Shown: positions 17,917 through 27,237 of the stretch, one piece after another
Numbering within the stretch: the stretch's first letter is position 1
Layout of the letters: every line of letters starts with the position of its first letter
Source: Chitinophagaceae bacterium
GTDB taxonomy: Bacteria; Bacteroidota; Bacteroidia; Chitinophagales; Chitinophagaceae
Assembly: GCA_025923075.1 (NCBI GenBank)
Contig: JAICGN010000024.1
Location: 1-48,168, forward strand
Direction of reading: 5' to 3'
Length of the DNA stretch: 48,168 nt
The notes under the pieces: generated by a model
Databases searched by the model: none
The model's input: only the letters and a program-made list of their open reading frames with translations
Told to the model about the DNA's origin: nothing
Program-made: the position numbers and the translations under genes

Positions 17917-18468
17917 ATGATTGAGCCGGCGGCTGGTATATTGTTAATATCTGATCCTTTTCTGAAAGATCCCAATTTTATGCGAACAGTGGTCTTTCTA
18001 TGTGAACATAGGGAACAAGGAAGCTTTGGTTTTGTTTTAAATCGGAAATATGAAAACACTATTGATGAGATCATTCCTGAGTTGGAGGGATTTAAATTGC
18101 CGGTATATTACGGAGGACCTGTTCAAACAGATACTTTGCATTTTTTACATCAGTATCCGGACGAGATTCCCGGCTCCGTTGAAGTGACCAAAGGAGTCTA
18201 TTGGGGTGGCGATTTTGATATGGTAGTGCAAATGATAAAGAAAAACGAGATTGACCAAAATAAGATCAGATTTTTTATAGGCTACTCCGGCTGGGGGGTA
18301 GGCCAGCTCGGCGATGAGCTCACTGAAAAATCGTGGCTTACAGTAAAGGCGATAAAAAAACTTGTCTTTCATAAAAAACATGACGAGATCTGGAAAGATG
18401 CACTCAAACAACTTGGCGGTGATTATGAAATGATGATCAATTTCCCGATTGACCCGCAGCTCAACTAA
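17917..18468 (+). CDS. YqgE/AlgH family protein
   Basis: This is a 183-residue soluble protein of the YqgE/AlgH (DUF179) family. It has the family start AAGILLISDPFLKDPNF, then FLCEHREQGSFGFVLN, the YGGPVQTDTLHFLH segment, and FFIGYSGWGVGQLGDEL, which together are diagnostic. The biochemical role is unknown; AlgH was named for an effect on alginate regulation in Pseudomonas. The ATG at 17917 begins directly before the conserved region. It stands alone, between the kinase (divergent) and the large lipoprotein gene. Confidence 0.93.
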   Translation: MIEPAAGILLISDPFLKDPNFMRTVVFLCEHREQGSFGFVLNRKYENTIDEIIPELEGFKLPVYYGGPVQTDTLHFLHQYPDEIPGSVEVTKGVYWGGDFDMVVQMIKKNEIDQNKIRFFIGYSGWGVGQLGDELTEKSWLTVKAIKKLVFHKKHDEIWKDALKQLGGDYEMMINFPIDPQLN

Positions 18469-18544
18469 ATTTTCTGCCTTTCATTTTATTTGCTGAAATG
18501 AGATTAAATTTATCCCGCACATTATTCAATCAATAATTGTATCA

Positions 18545-21500
18545 ATGAAAAAGTCATTCAGCCTTCTGCTGGCAGTATTGCTGTCATTATTCATTATTAG
18601 CTGTAAACAAAAAAGAAGTGGTACGCCAAAAGTGCTCGTATTTAGTAAGACCGGCGGATTTCGTCACAGTTCAATTCCTGTTGGCAAACAGGCTATCATA
18701 AAACTTGGTGAGCAAAACAATTTTGAAACAGATACAACCGAAAATCCCGAATGGTTCAACGAGGATACATTGAAACAATATTCAGCTGTTGTTTTTTTGA
18801 ATACAACTGAAGATGTTCTTAATTACAAACAAGAAGCGGCTTTTGAAAGATATATCCAGGCTGGTGGAGGCTTTATGGGTATTCATGCGGCAACTGATAC
18901 GGAGTATGATTGGGGATGGTATGGCAGAATGGTAGGCGGTTATTTTGCAAGTCATCCTGCTATCCAGGAAGCAAAACTTAACGTTGTAGATAAATCGCAT
19001 ATATCAACAAAACATTTGCCAGATACATGGACAAGAAAAGACGAATGGTACAATTTCAATAAACTTGATTCTAATGTAAAAGTGCTGATCAGGATAGATG
19101 AGAAAAGTTACAATGGTGGCACTAACGGTGACAATCATCCCATGGCGTGGTATCATGAATATGATGGCGGTCGGGCATTTTACACAGAGCTGGGACATAC
19201 TGAAGAGTCATACAGCGATTCACTTTATCTGCAGCATATTCTTGGTGGCATCCAGTATGCCATTGGCGACAACGAAGAATTAAACTACAGTAAAGCAAAA
19301 ACCCAGATGCCTCCCGATGAGGATCGCTTTGTCAAAACAAATTTGATACAGGGAGAATTCTTTGAACCGACTGAAATGACCATCCTGCCGAATTTTGACA
19401 TTATTGTGGTACAGCGAAGAGGCGAGCTCCTACTTTATAAGAATGATACAAAAAAAATGAAACCTGCCGGTTTTCTTGACGTGTATTGGAAAACAAAAGT
19501 CGCAAAAGATGTAAATGCAGAAGAAGGTTTGATGGGTATTGTAAAAGATCCTGATTTTAGCAAAAACAATTATGTGTATGTTTTTTATAGTCCGGCAGAT
19601 ACTTCAGTGAACAGGCTATCAAGATTTGAATTTAAAAATGATAGTCTTATTAATTCAACTGAAAAAATCATTCTGCAATTTTATTCGCAACGTGAAATTT
19701 GTTGCCATACGGGTGGCTCACTTGCATTTGGCCCCGGCCGGATACTTTATTTGTCTACAGGTGATAATTCAACGCCTTTTGACGAGCAGGGACAAAAATA
19801 TGTGAACCATGGTTTTGCTCCGCTTGATGATCGTCCCGGTCATGAGCAATATGATGCAAGAAGAACTTCAGGCAATGCTAACGATCTGCGTGGAAAAATT
19901 TTAAGAATTAAAATGAATGAGGATGGCTCTTATGAAATACCGGAAGGTAACTTATACCCAAGAGGGACGCAAGGAACAAAACCGGAAATATATGTGCAAG
20001 GGAACCGCAATCCATATCGTATTTCGGTAGATCAAAAGAATAGTTATTTGTACTGGGGCGAAGTAGGCCCTGATTCGGATAAAGACAGTTTTGATACGCG
20101 TGGCCCAAGAGGTTATGATGAAGTGAACCAGGCACGCAAAGCAGGCAACTTTGGCTGGCCGTATTTTATCGGCAATAATTATCCATACTATGAATACGAT
20201 TATGCAGTGGGAACCACTGGATTAAAATTCGATCCACAAAAACCAATAAACAACTCTAAGAATAATACAGGTCTAAGGGATCTTCCACCGGCCCAACCAG
20301 CGTTTATATGGTATCCGTACGGATACACAAAATATTTTCCTCAAACAGCAACTGGTGGAAGGAACGCCATGGCCGGCCCCGTATTTTATACCGACATGTA
20401 TCCAAAGGAAACTAGGATGCCGGATTATTATAATGGGAAAGTTTTTATTTATGATTGGATAAGAGGGTGGATAAAAGCAGTGACAATGTTGCCCAACGGA
20501 GATTTCGATAAGATGGAACCATTTATGGAGAATACAAAACTGGCCAATGCAATTGACATGGAAATGGGACCCGATGGCAAAATCTATATTCTTGAATATG
20601 GAACGGGATGGTTTCAAAAAAATCCGGATGCGGCTTTGTCAAGAATAGACTTTATACCTGGTAACCGTGCACCGAAAATTGCAAAAGTTACAGTAGATAA
20701 AACTGCCGGAGCGCTGCCTTTCAGCATAAAAATATCTGTGAATGCAGCTGATCCGGAAAAAGATAAAATGACCTATACATGGGCCACTGGTGATGGTACT
20801 GTAAAAGAAACGTCGGTACCCGAATTAGAACACACGTACAATCGGGTAGGTGATTTTGGGATCAGCGTAGAAGTAAAAGATAATAATGGCGCATCTGCAA
20901 AAAGTGAAACGGTGCAGGTGTATGCAGGTAATACAACTCCTGAAGTAAATATCGCCATCAACGGAAATCAGACTTTTTATTTTCCGGGAAGACCGGTCGT
21001 GTATTCAGTAAACGCAACTGATAAAGAGGATACTTCAATCACTCCATCCAACCTTTTTGTTTCTGCTGATTATATTGAAGGAACCGATCTTGCTGCGATA
21101 CCACAAGGGCATCAACAAGGTGAAGCCGGTATCAGTGGAAAAAGTCTTGTGCAGTCGTTGGATTGTAAAAGCTGTCATAAGGAAGCAGAAAAATCAATTG
21201 GTCCCGCATATATGGATGTAGCGAAAAAATATCAGAACGATCCAAACGCAAAAACTTATCTCGCTGAAAAAATAATCAAAGGAGGAGGGGGAGTCTGGGG
21301 CGAGACCCAAATGGCAGCCCATCCCTCCTTACCTCACAGCGATGTTGATCAGATTGTAAACTGGATAATGAGCCTTGGGGATAATAAAGGCGCTAAAAAA
21401 TCTTTACCGCAAAGTGGTTCCTTACAGCCATCACTTGGTAACCCAGTAAAGGATAATGGCGTGTTAAGTCTTTCTGCAAGCTATACTGATAAGGGCGGAA

Positions 21501-21961
21501 TAAATATTAAATCACTCACGGGGAGAAACACAACTTTATTACGTAACAATAAAGTTGTCTTCAGCGGTAAAGAAAAAATGAAAGGATATACAACGATCAA
21601 TTTTAATGGACTTAACTACATGATCGCCCCGGCATCAGAAGGATGGTTTACGCTGGATAATATTGATATGAGTGGGATCGGCTCGGTATTGATCGTGGCT
21701 GGTTGGCAGCAGGCCCCCGCATATGGTTTTGACTTTGAAATAAGATTGGATGATGCAGCCGGAAAATTACTTGGCACAGGCAACATCACAGCGCCAAAAG
21801 GAAAATTAAAACCAGGGGCTATTGGATTTGGCACAGCAAATATCTCTCTTGAGGCCGTAACTGATGCAAAAATGCATACCCTTTACCTGGTGAGTAAACC
21901 TAAAGATGCAAAAGAAAGCACGCAGATATTTTTGCAATCGATCCAGTTTAATCCGAAATAA
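18545..21961 (+). CDS. Large lipoprotein: ThuA, sugar-dehydrogenase beta-propeller, PKD, cytochrome c, CBM-like tail
   Basis: This 1138-residue protein starts with a lipoprotein signal (lipobox ending SC at about residue 20). Domains in order: ThuA-like (about 30-235, with KTGGFRHSS and the HAATDTEYDW region); a glucose/sorbosone dehydrogenase-type six-bladed propeller (about 260-690, with EEGLMGIVKDPDF and GNRNPYR); PKD (about 700-795); cytochrome c with one haem site CKSCH (Cys874, Cys877, His878); and a C-terminal beta domain (about 960-1138) resembling carbohydrate-binding family 6. Such fusions are known in Bacteroidota and Planctomycetes. It probably oxidises a sugar or sugar-derived substrate outside the inner membrane and passes electrons to the haem; the substrate is not known. 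A strong terminator follows at 21983. Confidence 0.88.
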   Translation: MKKSFSLLLAVLLSLFIISCKQKRSGTPKVLVFSKTGGFRHSSIPVGKQAIIKLGEQNNFETDTTENPEWFNEDTLKQYSAVVFLNTTEDVLNYKQEAAFERYIQAGGGFMGIHAATDTEYDWGWYGRMVGGYFASHPAIQEAKLNVVDKSHISTKHLPDTWTRKDEWYNFNKLDSNVKVLIRIDEKSYNGGTNGDNHPMAWYHEYDGGRAFYTELGHTEESYSDSLYLQHILGGIQYAIGDNEELNYSKAKTQMPPDEDRFVKTNLIQGEFFEPTEMTILPNFDIIVVQRRGELLLYKNDTKKMKPAGFLDVYWKTKVAKDVNAEEGLMGIVKDPDFSKNNYVYVFYSPADTSVNRLSRFEFKNDSLINSTEKIILQFYSQREICCHTGGSLAFGPGRILYLSTGDNSTPFDEQGQKYVNHGFAPLDDRPGHEQYDARRTSGNANDLRGKILRIKMNEDGSYEIPEGNLYPRGTQGTKPEIYVQGNRNPYRISVDQKNSYLYWGEVGPDSDKDSFDTRGPRGYDEVNQARKAGNFGWPYFIGNNYPYYEYDYAVGTTGLKFDPQKPINNSKNNTGLRDLPPAQPAFIWYPYGYTKYFPQTATGGRNAMAGPVFYTDMYPKETRMPDYYNGKVFIYDWIRGWIKAVTMLPNGDFDKMEPFMENTKLANAIDMEMGPDGKIYILEYGTGWFQKNPDAALSRIDFIPGNRAPKIAKVTVDKTAGALPFSIKISVNAADPEKDKMTYTWATGDGTVKETSVPELEHTYNRVGDFGISVEVKDNNGASAKSETVQVYAGNTTPEVNIAINGNQTFYFPGRPVVYSVNATDKEDTSITPSNLFVSADYIEGTDLAAIPQGHQQGEAGISGKSLVQSLDCKSCHKEAEKSIGPAYMDVAKKYQNDPNAKTYLAEKIIKGGGGVWGETQMAAHPSLPHSDVDQIVNWIMSLGDNKGAKKSLPQSGSLQPSLGNPVKDNGVLSLSASYTDKGGINIKSLTGRNTTLLRNNKVVFSGKEKMKGYTTINFNGLNYMIAPASEGWFTLDNIDMSGIGSVLIVAGWQQAPAYGFDFEIRLDDAAGKLLGTGNITAPKGKLKPGAIGFGTANISLEAVTDAKMHTLYLVSKPKDAKESTQIFLQSIQFNPK

Positions 21962-21982
21962 ATAATTGACAAGGATATTTAC

Positions 21983-22008
21983 ATGCCGGTGCAAGCCGGC
22001 ATTTTTTA
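21983..22008 (+). terminator. Intrinsic terminator of the large ThuA lipoprotein gene
   Basis: The sequence ATGCCGG-TGCAAG-CCGGCAT forms a seven-pair stem with a six-base loop, followed at once by a T tract. It lies 22 bp after the stop of the ThuA gene. The T tract exists only on the plus strand, so it serves the upstream gene and overlaps the end of the convergent TMEM220-like gene. Confidence 0.85.
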
Positions 22009-22386
22009 TGTAATAAGCTTTCGTTTCTTTGAATAAAAAAAGTTTATCGTCAAAACCAAGATCAGAATGATCAGGCCAAAAAACTCTCTTGTTTCTTCGA
22101 TCCACGGCTTTTCTGCTTTCATAGTTGAGGCGATATCTTCGGCATTATGTTTATTTACCCAATCCAGCACACCATCCTTGGCAAAAAATAAATAAATAGC
22201 ATACGCCAAATAGATAAAAATCCCAATCAGGTATGCTTTTGGATAATATTTGTTGCTGAAAGCCAGCCAGCAAAGCAAAGCGCCATACATATATATAGGT
22301 ATCCATAGATACGGGTCGGGGTCATTGTATTGCAATGCTGCAGAAAAAACAAAAAGAAGACAGAAGATGAGATTGAAGACCTTCAT
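22006..22386 (-). CDS. Small membrane protein, TMEM220-like
   Basis: This is a 126-residue protein with four hydrophobic segments (about 3-20, 28-44, 51-68 and 100-118). The segment between the first two, AALQYNDPDPYLWIPIY, matches what I know of the TMEM220 family, a small eukaryotic and bacterial membrane family without a known role. The gene is convergent with the ThuA gene and divergent from the DUF4197 gene, with 32 bp between the latter start codons, so the two may share a control region. Confidence 0.65.
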   Translation of the reverse strand: MKVFNLIFCLLFVFSAALQYNDPDPYLWIPIYMYGALLCWLAFSNKYYPKAYLIGIFIYLAYAIYLFFAKDGVLDWVNKHNAEDIASTMKAEKPWIEETREFFGLIILILVLTINFFYSKKRKLIT

Positions 22387-22418
22387 ATTTTTTTTAAACT
22401 TTAATAAAGATAGCTGTT

Positions 22419-23144
22419 ATGAAAAGAACATTAATTGCACTTTATAGTTTTTTGGTGATACTCGTATCCTGTGATACGTTGAAACAAGTAGCGTCGATAC
22501 TGGTGCCGTCTGAATATGAAATGGCAATGGGATTAAAGGATGCATTATCACAAGGCCTGTTCAGAAGTTTTGATGCCTTTGCCGATCCGGCCGGCAATCC
22601 GATTGTGAGATTTGCATTTCCGGGAGATGCCGAAAAAATTGAAAAGACGCTTCGTGATCTTGGATTGGATAAAACAGTTGACCAGGTGACAGGAAAATTT
22701 ACCAGGGCGACATCTTCAGCAGTAAGAGCAGCAAAACCTATTTTCTTAAACTCCGTTAAAGAAATGAGCATAAAGGATGCAGCAAAAATTTTGATTACAG
22801 ATAATACACATGCCGCTACTGAATACTTTAAAGCAACGATGTCACCTGAATTGATGGTGGCATTCCGGCCCATAGTAGATAGTACGATTAAGGTTGAAGG
22901 TGCCAACAGGGACTGGAAACAGATCACTGATATTTACAACAAAATCCCTTTTATTAATCAGCCTCTTGAAACAAGCCTTACAGATTTTATTGCTGCCCGT
23001 GCAATTGACGGTATGTTCAGTATTGTCGCTAATGAAGAAGAGCAAATACGTACGAAATACGAATTCAGGAAAACGGATATGATGAAGAAAGTGTTTGGCT
23101 ATGCGGAGGAAGAGTTGAAAAGAAGAGCGCAGCAATCGAAGTAG
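22419..23144 (+). CDS. DUF4197 family lipoprotein
   Basis: This is a 241-residue protein with a lipoprotein signal (LVILVSCD, Cys at about residue 18). The rest is helical and follows the DUF4197 pattern: an ALSQGLFRSFDAF start, FPGDAEKIEKTL, AKPIFLNSVKEMSIKDAAKIL, then MSPELMVAFRPIVDSTI and DFIAARAIDGMF. The function of DUF4197 is unknown; it is an abundant Gram-negative family of exported proteins. The gene stands alone. The repeat-rich region that ends the atp operon from the other side begins directly downstream. Confidence 0.8.
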   Translation: MKRTLIALYSFLVILVSCDTLKQVASILVPSEYEMAMGLKDALSQGLFRSFDAFADPAGNPIVRFAFPGDAEKIEKTLRDLGLDKTVDQVTGKFTRATSSAVRAAKPIFLNSVKEMSIKDAAKILITDNTHAATEYFKATMSPELMVAFRPIVDSTIKVEGANRDWKQITDIYNKIPFINQPLETSLTDFIAARAIDGMFSIVANEEEQIRTKYEFRKTDMMKKVFGYAEEELKRRAQQSK

Positions 23145-23232
23145 TGATTAGCAGCCACAAACAAAAAAGAAACTTCCGATCTGAGTTCCCAGCCGCCGCA
23201 GAGCCAGGGGTTATCACTGCAACAAAAAAAAC

Positions 23233-23526
23233 CTCTCCATCCGATAACTATCGGATTCTGAAGAGGGTCAATTCTGTTTACATTCTGCCCCTAAATCTCC
23301 GCCTGAAGCGGGGACTTGCCAACATACAATCCCAATAACTGTAAATGAACTATTTCATTTTGTTTTTGAGTAAAAAGCCCTCTCCATCCGATAACTATCG
23401 GATTCTGAAGCGGGTCAATTCTGTTTACATTCTGCCCCTAAATCTCCGCCTGAGGCGGAGACTTGCCAACACACAATCCCAATAACTGTAAATGAACTAT
23501 TCTATTTCGCTTTTGAGTAAAAGCCA
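23233..23526. repeat. Two tandem 147-bp repeat units with terminator-like stems
   Basis: Unit 1 (23233-23379) and unit 2 (23380-23526) align end to end with only scattered differences. Each contains CCGATAACTATCGG (23241-23254 and 23388-23401) inside a stem of CTCTCC against GAAGAGGG type, a CTCCGCC-TCA-GGCGGAG hairpin, GACTTGCCAAC, and ACTGTAAATGAACTATT. On the minus strand each unit reads hairpin, spacer, then terminator stem followed by T residues. A diverged third copy, without the palindrome in the stem loop, is at about 23587-23757. The units could be duplicated terminators or small structured RNAs. Confidence 0.85.
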
Positions 23527-23547
23527 AAACAGTTGAGAAATGTCCAA

Positions 23548-23578
23548 TCTAAGTTCTCCGCCGCGGCGGAGACAGAGG
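23548..23578 (-). repeat. Intergenic copy of the stop-proximal C-rich element
   Basis: In minus orientation: CCTCTGTCTCCGCCGCGG, CGGAGAACTTAGA. It follows the atpC terminator. A degenerate copy lies at about 23180-23210. Confidence 0.6.
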
Positions 23579-23586
23579 CTAGCAAT

Positions 23587-23616
23587 AAAAAACCCTCTTC
23601 ATTTCTGAAGAGGGTT
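23587..23616 (-). terminator. Intrinsic terminator of the atpD-atpC operon
   Basis: On the minus strand an 11-pair perfect stem (AACCCTCTTCA against TGAAGAGGGTT) with a four-base loop is followed by a run of T residues. It is about 210 bp after the atpC stop. The opposite strand lacks the T run. Two further stems of the same origin (about 23371-23417 and 23222-23268) lie beyond it and could act as back-up terminators. Confidence 0.8.
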
Positions 23617-23794
23617 CAAGTTGTTTTCACGTCCCGGACCACAGCCCCGATAAATACCGGGAATGGTTTTCCACAAATAATTTTTTGCCCGTAAATCTCC
23701 CGCCTGAGGCGGAGACTTGCCAACGCACAGACCCAGTAATGTTGGCAGGTATTATTTTCAAATCTTTTAATCAAGAACTAAGACGAAATTTACA

Positions 23795-23825
23795 ACCTAA
23801 GTCACCCCTATAGCGGGACAGCGGG
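23795..23825 (-). repeat. Stop-proximal C-rich element after atpC
   Basis: In gene orientation, directly after the stop: CCCGCTGTCCC, GCTATA centre, GGGGTGACTTAGG. It is a weaker member of the same family. Confidence 0.55.
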
Positions 23826-24083
23826 TTATTCAACAGCTACGGCGCCTTCTACCAATACCGTTACTTTATTATTTAATACTTCCACAAAACCGCCTTGTAT
23901 ATCAAAGTTTGCTAAATGATTTTGTTTGTCTTTCAAGATTTTTAATCTTCCCGGTTTTAATGCACTTACGAGTGGTGCATGTTTTTCCAGCACTTCAAAG
24001 CTGCCACTGATGCCGGGCATTTGCACGCCGTACACTTCGCCGCTGTACAGTTTTTTTTCTGGTGTTAAAATTTCAAGATTCAT
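23826..24083 (-). CDS. atpC: F1Fo ATP synthase epsilon subunit (short form)
   Basis: This is an 85-residue protein consisting only of the N-terminal beta-sandwich of the epsilon subunit (EILTPEKKLYSGEVYGVQMPG, then EVLEKHAPLVSALKPG, FDIQGGFVEVLNNKVTVL). The C-terminal helical domain that inhibits the enzyme in E. coli is absent, as in other Bacteroidota. The frame is open 13 codons further upstream, but those codons lie in a C-rich hairpin element whose translation (DGLPFGEVGRGF) is not part of the protein; the ATG at 24083 is the start. It follows atpD by about 240 bp; the other ATP synthase genes are not here. Confidence 0.93.
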   Translation of the reverse strand: MNLEILTPEKKLYSGEVYGVQMPGISGSFEVLEKHAPLVSALKPGRLKILKDKQNHLANFDIQGGFVEVLNNKVTVLVEGAVAVE

Positions 24084-24117
24084 AAAGCCCCTCCCGACCT
24101 CCCCGAAGGGGAGGCCA
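24084..24117 (-). repeat. Start-proximal C-rich element before atpC
   Basis: In gene orientation: stem CCTCCCC-TTC-GGGGAGG (24098-24114), then TCGGGAGGGG as tail, then CTTT and the atpC ATG. Confidence 0.75.
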
Positions 24118-24283
24118 TCCACTCAAAGCCCTCAGAACAGTGAGTGAACTATTGCTTTTTAATTGTTGAATAAAGAACAAAAGTTGAAGAGTGCGACGCA
24201 AGGGACGATAATACTGCACCGACGCTGGTTACACAATCATTCAACTGACAATCATAAAGAACTTTCAAAATCAATTAATGAAT

Positions 24284-24325
24284 GGCCCTGTCTAAGTTCC
24301 CCCTTTGGGGGACAGGGGGCCGGTT
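24284..24325 (-). repeat. Stop-proximal C-rich element after atpD
   Basis: In gene orientation, right after the stop: CCCCCTGTCCCCC, AAAG, GGGGGAACTTAGACAGGG. Inner arms CCCC/GGGG and outer arms CCCTGTC/GACAGGG are both able to pair. Confidence 0.75.
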
Positions 24326-25834
<1,509 letters not shown>

Positions 25835-25859
25835 TTAGAGAAGCTATGTTTTGAGGCCG

Positions 25860-25893
25860 CAAAGGTAAGGGTGTGAAAGCATAAATGGACAAA
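25860..25893 (-). promoter_or_regulatory. Bacteroidota-type promoter of atpD
   Basis: On the minus strand TTTG (25890-25893) is followed after 22 bases by TACCTTTG (25860-25867), which matches the -7 consensus TAnnTTTG of Bacteroidota primary sigma promoters exactly. The spacer is slightly longer than the usual 19-21. Transcription would begin near 25853, about 28 bases before the atpD ATG. Confidence 0.55.
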
Positions 25894-25954
25894 CCTAAAA
25901 GAGAAAATCTTGTGTGTGGAAAACCGACCAGGTTCTTCTGTAATATTTTTAAAA

Positions 25955-26692
25955 TCATTGGGCTATATACCCACCATCAACCGGAAATAATGCGCCGGTT
26001 GTAAATGAACTTTCATCAGACAAGAGAAAGGCAGCCGTAGCCGCAATTTCTTCCGGCAAACCGATTCTACCCAGAGGCTGAACTCCATCAAGACTTTTAT
26101 AAACTTCCTGTTTATCTGTTCCGGTTATTCTGGAAAAATGATCAACCGCTTTATGCAATAACGGAGTATTGATTGTACCTGGACCAATACAATTTACCCT
26201 TATTCCAAACTTTGCATAATCGATAGCTGTACTTTTTGTGAGCTGAACAATTGCTCCTTTTGTCATTCCATACGCTGAACTGCTGGCTTTCCCAACTGAA
26301 CTTTGATCTGAGCCCATCAACAAAATGCTTCCCTTACCTTCTGCCTTCATGTAGGGCAAAACATATTTTATGGTATAAAATGTACCCCGAATATTGATAG
26401 CTAATAGATTTTCGAATTCTTCATCACTAGTTTCTTCCATCGTTGCAAAAAGATGAACACCGGCATTGGCAAAAAGCATATCGATCCTTTTCTCCAGCCC
26501 GTGAACTTTCGCTAAAGCATTCTTGATATCCTCTTTTATGCGAACATCACATTTTATAAAATGAGGATCACTGGTATCCTGGATATCGAGATTATAAACC
26601 TTGGTTCCCTTGGTTTGTAAAAGTTCCCGGGTTGCTTTGCCGATGCCGGTGCTTGCACCAGTTATTACTGCAACTTTATCTTTCCAATCCAT
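25955..26692 (-). CDS. SDR family NAD(P)-dependent oxidoreductase
   Basis: This is a 245-residue classical short-chain dehydrogenase: cofactor loop TGASTGIG (11-18), NAG (76-78), catalytic Ser128, Tyr141 and Lys145 in the YGMTK motif, and the C-terminal VDGGYIAQ. Asp37 at the end of the second strand (YNLDIQD) suggests NAD(H) preference. The substrate cannot be told from the sequence. It is divergent from the DGPF-protein gene (150 bp apart) and close to, but separate from, atpD. Confidence 0.92.
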   Translation of the reverse strand: MDWKDKVAVITGASTGIGKATRELLQTKGTKVYNLDIQDTSDPHFIKCDVRIKEDIKNALAKVHGLEKRIDMLFANAGVHLFATMEETSDEEFENLLAINIRGTFYTIKYVLPYMKAEGKGSILLMGSDQSSVGKASSSAYGMTKGAIVQLTKSTAIDYAKFGIRVNCIGPGTINTPLLHKAVDHFSRITGTDKQEVYKSLDGVQPLGRIGLPEEIAATAAFLLSDESSFTTGALFPVDGGYIAQ

Positions 26693-26842
26693 GCTATTTG
26701 ATTTTTTATCTCTAAACTAAATAATTACTGCCAGCCCTACTTTTAAAAATTGACCAAAAAAAAATTTACCTTTTATGTCCGATTGGGAAAAGCTGGTTCG
26801 TCATCATACCAAACAACTTTATTAAAATTAAAATCAATTACA

Positions 26843-27187
26843 ATGGAAAAGTTTATGTTTATTTTTCATGGCGGTATGCCAGGAGATGCAAGTCCCGAAC
26901 AAATGCAGGAAAATATGGGAAAGTGGTTTGCATGGATAGAGAAATTAAGTAAAGATGGAAAATATGTAGCAGGTGAGCCGCTTCTTCCCGGTGGAAAGCT
27001 GATCAAAGGCAAAAACAAATCTGTGACAGATGGCCCATACACTGAGGGAAAAGAAGTAGTCGGTGGCTTCTTCATCGTGAATGCGGCCGATATAAATGAA
27101 GCTGTAAAGCTTTGCGATGATTACCCGGATGCTGAACTGGGCGGAAGCGTGCAGGTAAGGCAGGTGATGAAAATGGATATGCCATAA
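26843..27187 (+). CDS. YCII/DGPF-domain protein of an ECF42-type module
   Basis: This is a 114-residue soluble protein with an alpha/beta ferredoxin-like YCII fold. The DGPYTEGKEVVGGFFIV stretch is the DGPF-type signature. The frame is open 31 codons upstream, but the family starts with MEKFMFIFHGG, so the ATG at 26843 is used. DGPF proteins are known neighbours and targets of ECF42 sigma factors, and one such sigma factor is encoded two genes downstream. The molecular role is not established. It is followed by the DinB-like gene after 50 bp. Confidence 0.85.
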   Translation: MEKFMFIFHGGMPGDASPEQMQENMGKWFAWIEKLSKDGKYVAGEPLLPGGKLIKGKNKSVTDGPYTEGKEVVGGFFIVNAADINEAVKLCDDYPDAELGGSVQVRQVMKMDMP

Positions 27188-27237
27188 ATAATGCTTAACT
27201 TGAATTCAAACTTAGTTACTCAATCAAAAAATTGTGT

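Larger units (their letters stand above)
23145..23825 (-). other. Gene-free 681-bp repeat and terminator region downstream of atpC
   Basis: No gene is supported in this stretch. In atpC orientation it holds, in order: a C-rich hairpin directly after the atpC stop (23795-23825), a divergent repeat unit ending in a good terminator (23587-23616), a second C-rich hairpin (23548-23578), two near-identical 147-bp tandem units (23233-23526) each with a terminator-like stem holding the CCGATAACTATCGG palindrome in its loop, and a third, degenerate C-rich hairpin (23180-23210). A short plus-strand reading frame here (23144-23338) is only the repeat. Confidence 0.8.

Noticed and set aside
23144-23338. 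Plus-strand frame of 64 codons after the DUF4197 gene
   Set aside because: It consists of the C-rich repeat and the first 147-bp unit; similar text appears wherever the repeat occurs.
23233-23760. Possible CRISPR array because of regular repeats
   Set aside because: The repeat unit is 147 bp, there are only two close copies and one diverged copy, no short spacers exist and no cas genes are present.
26750-26842. Upstream extension of the YCII/DGPF protein
   Set aside because: The extra 31 codons are not conserved in type and lie in the expected promoter region; the family begins at the ATG at 26843.
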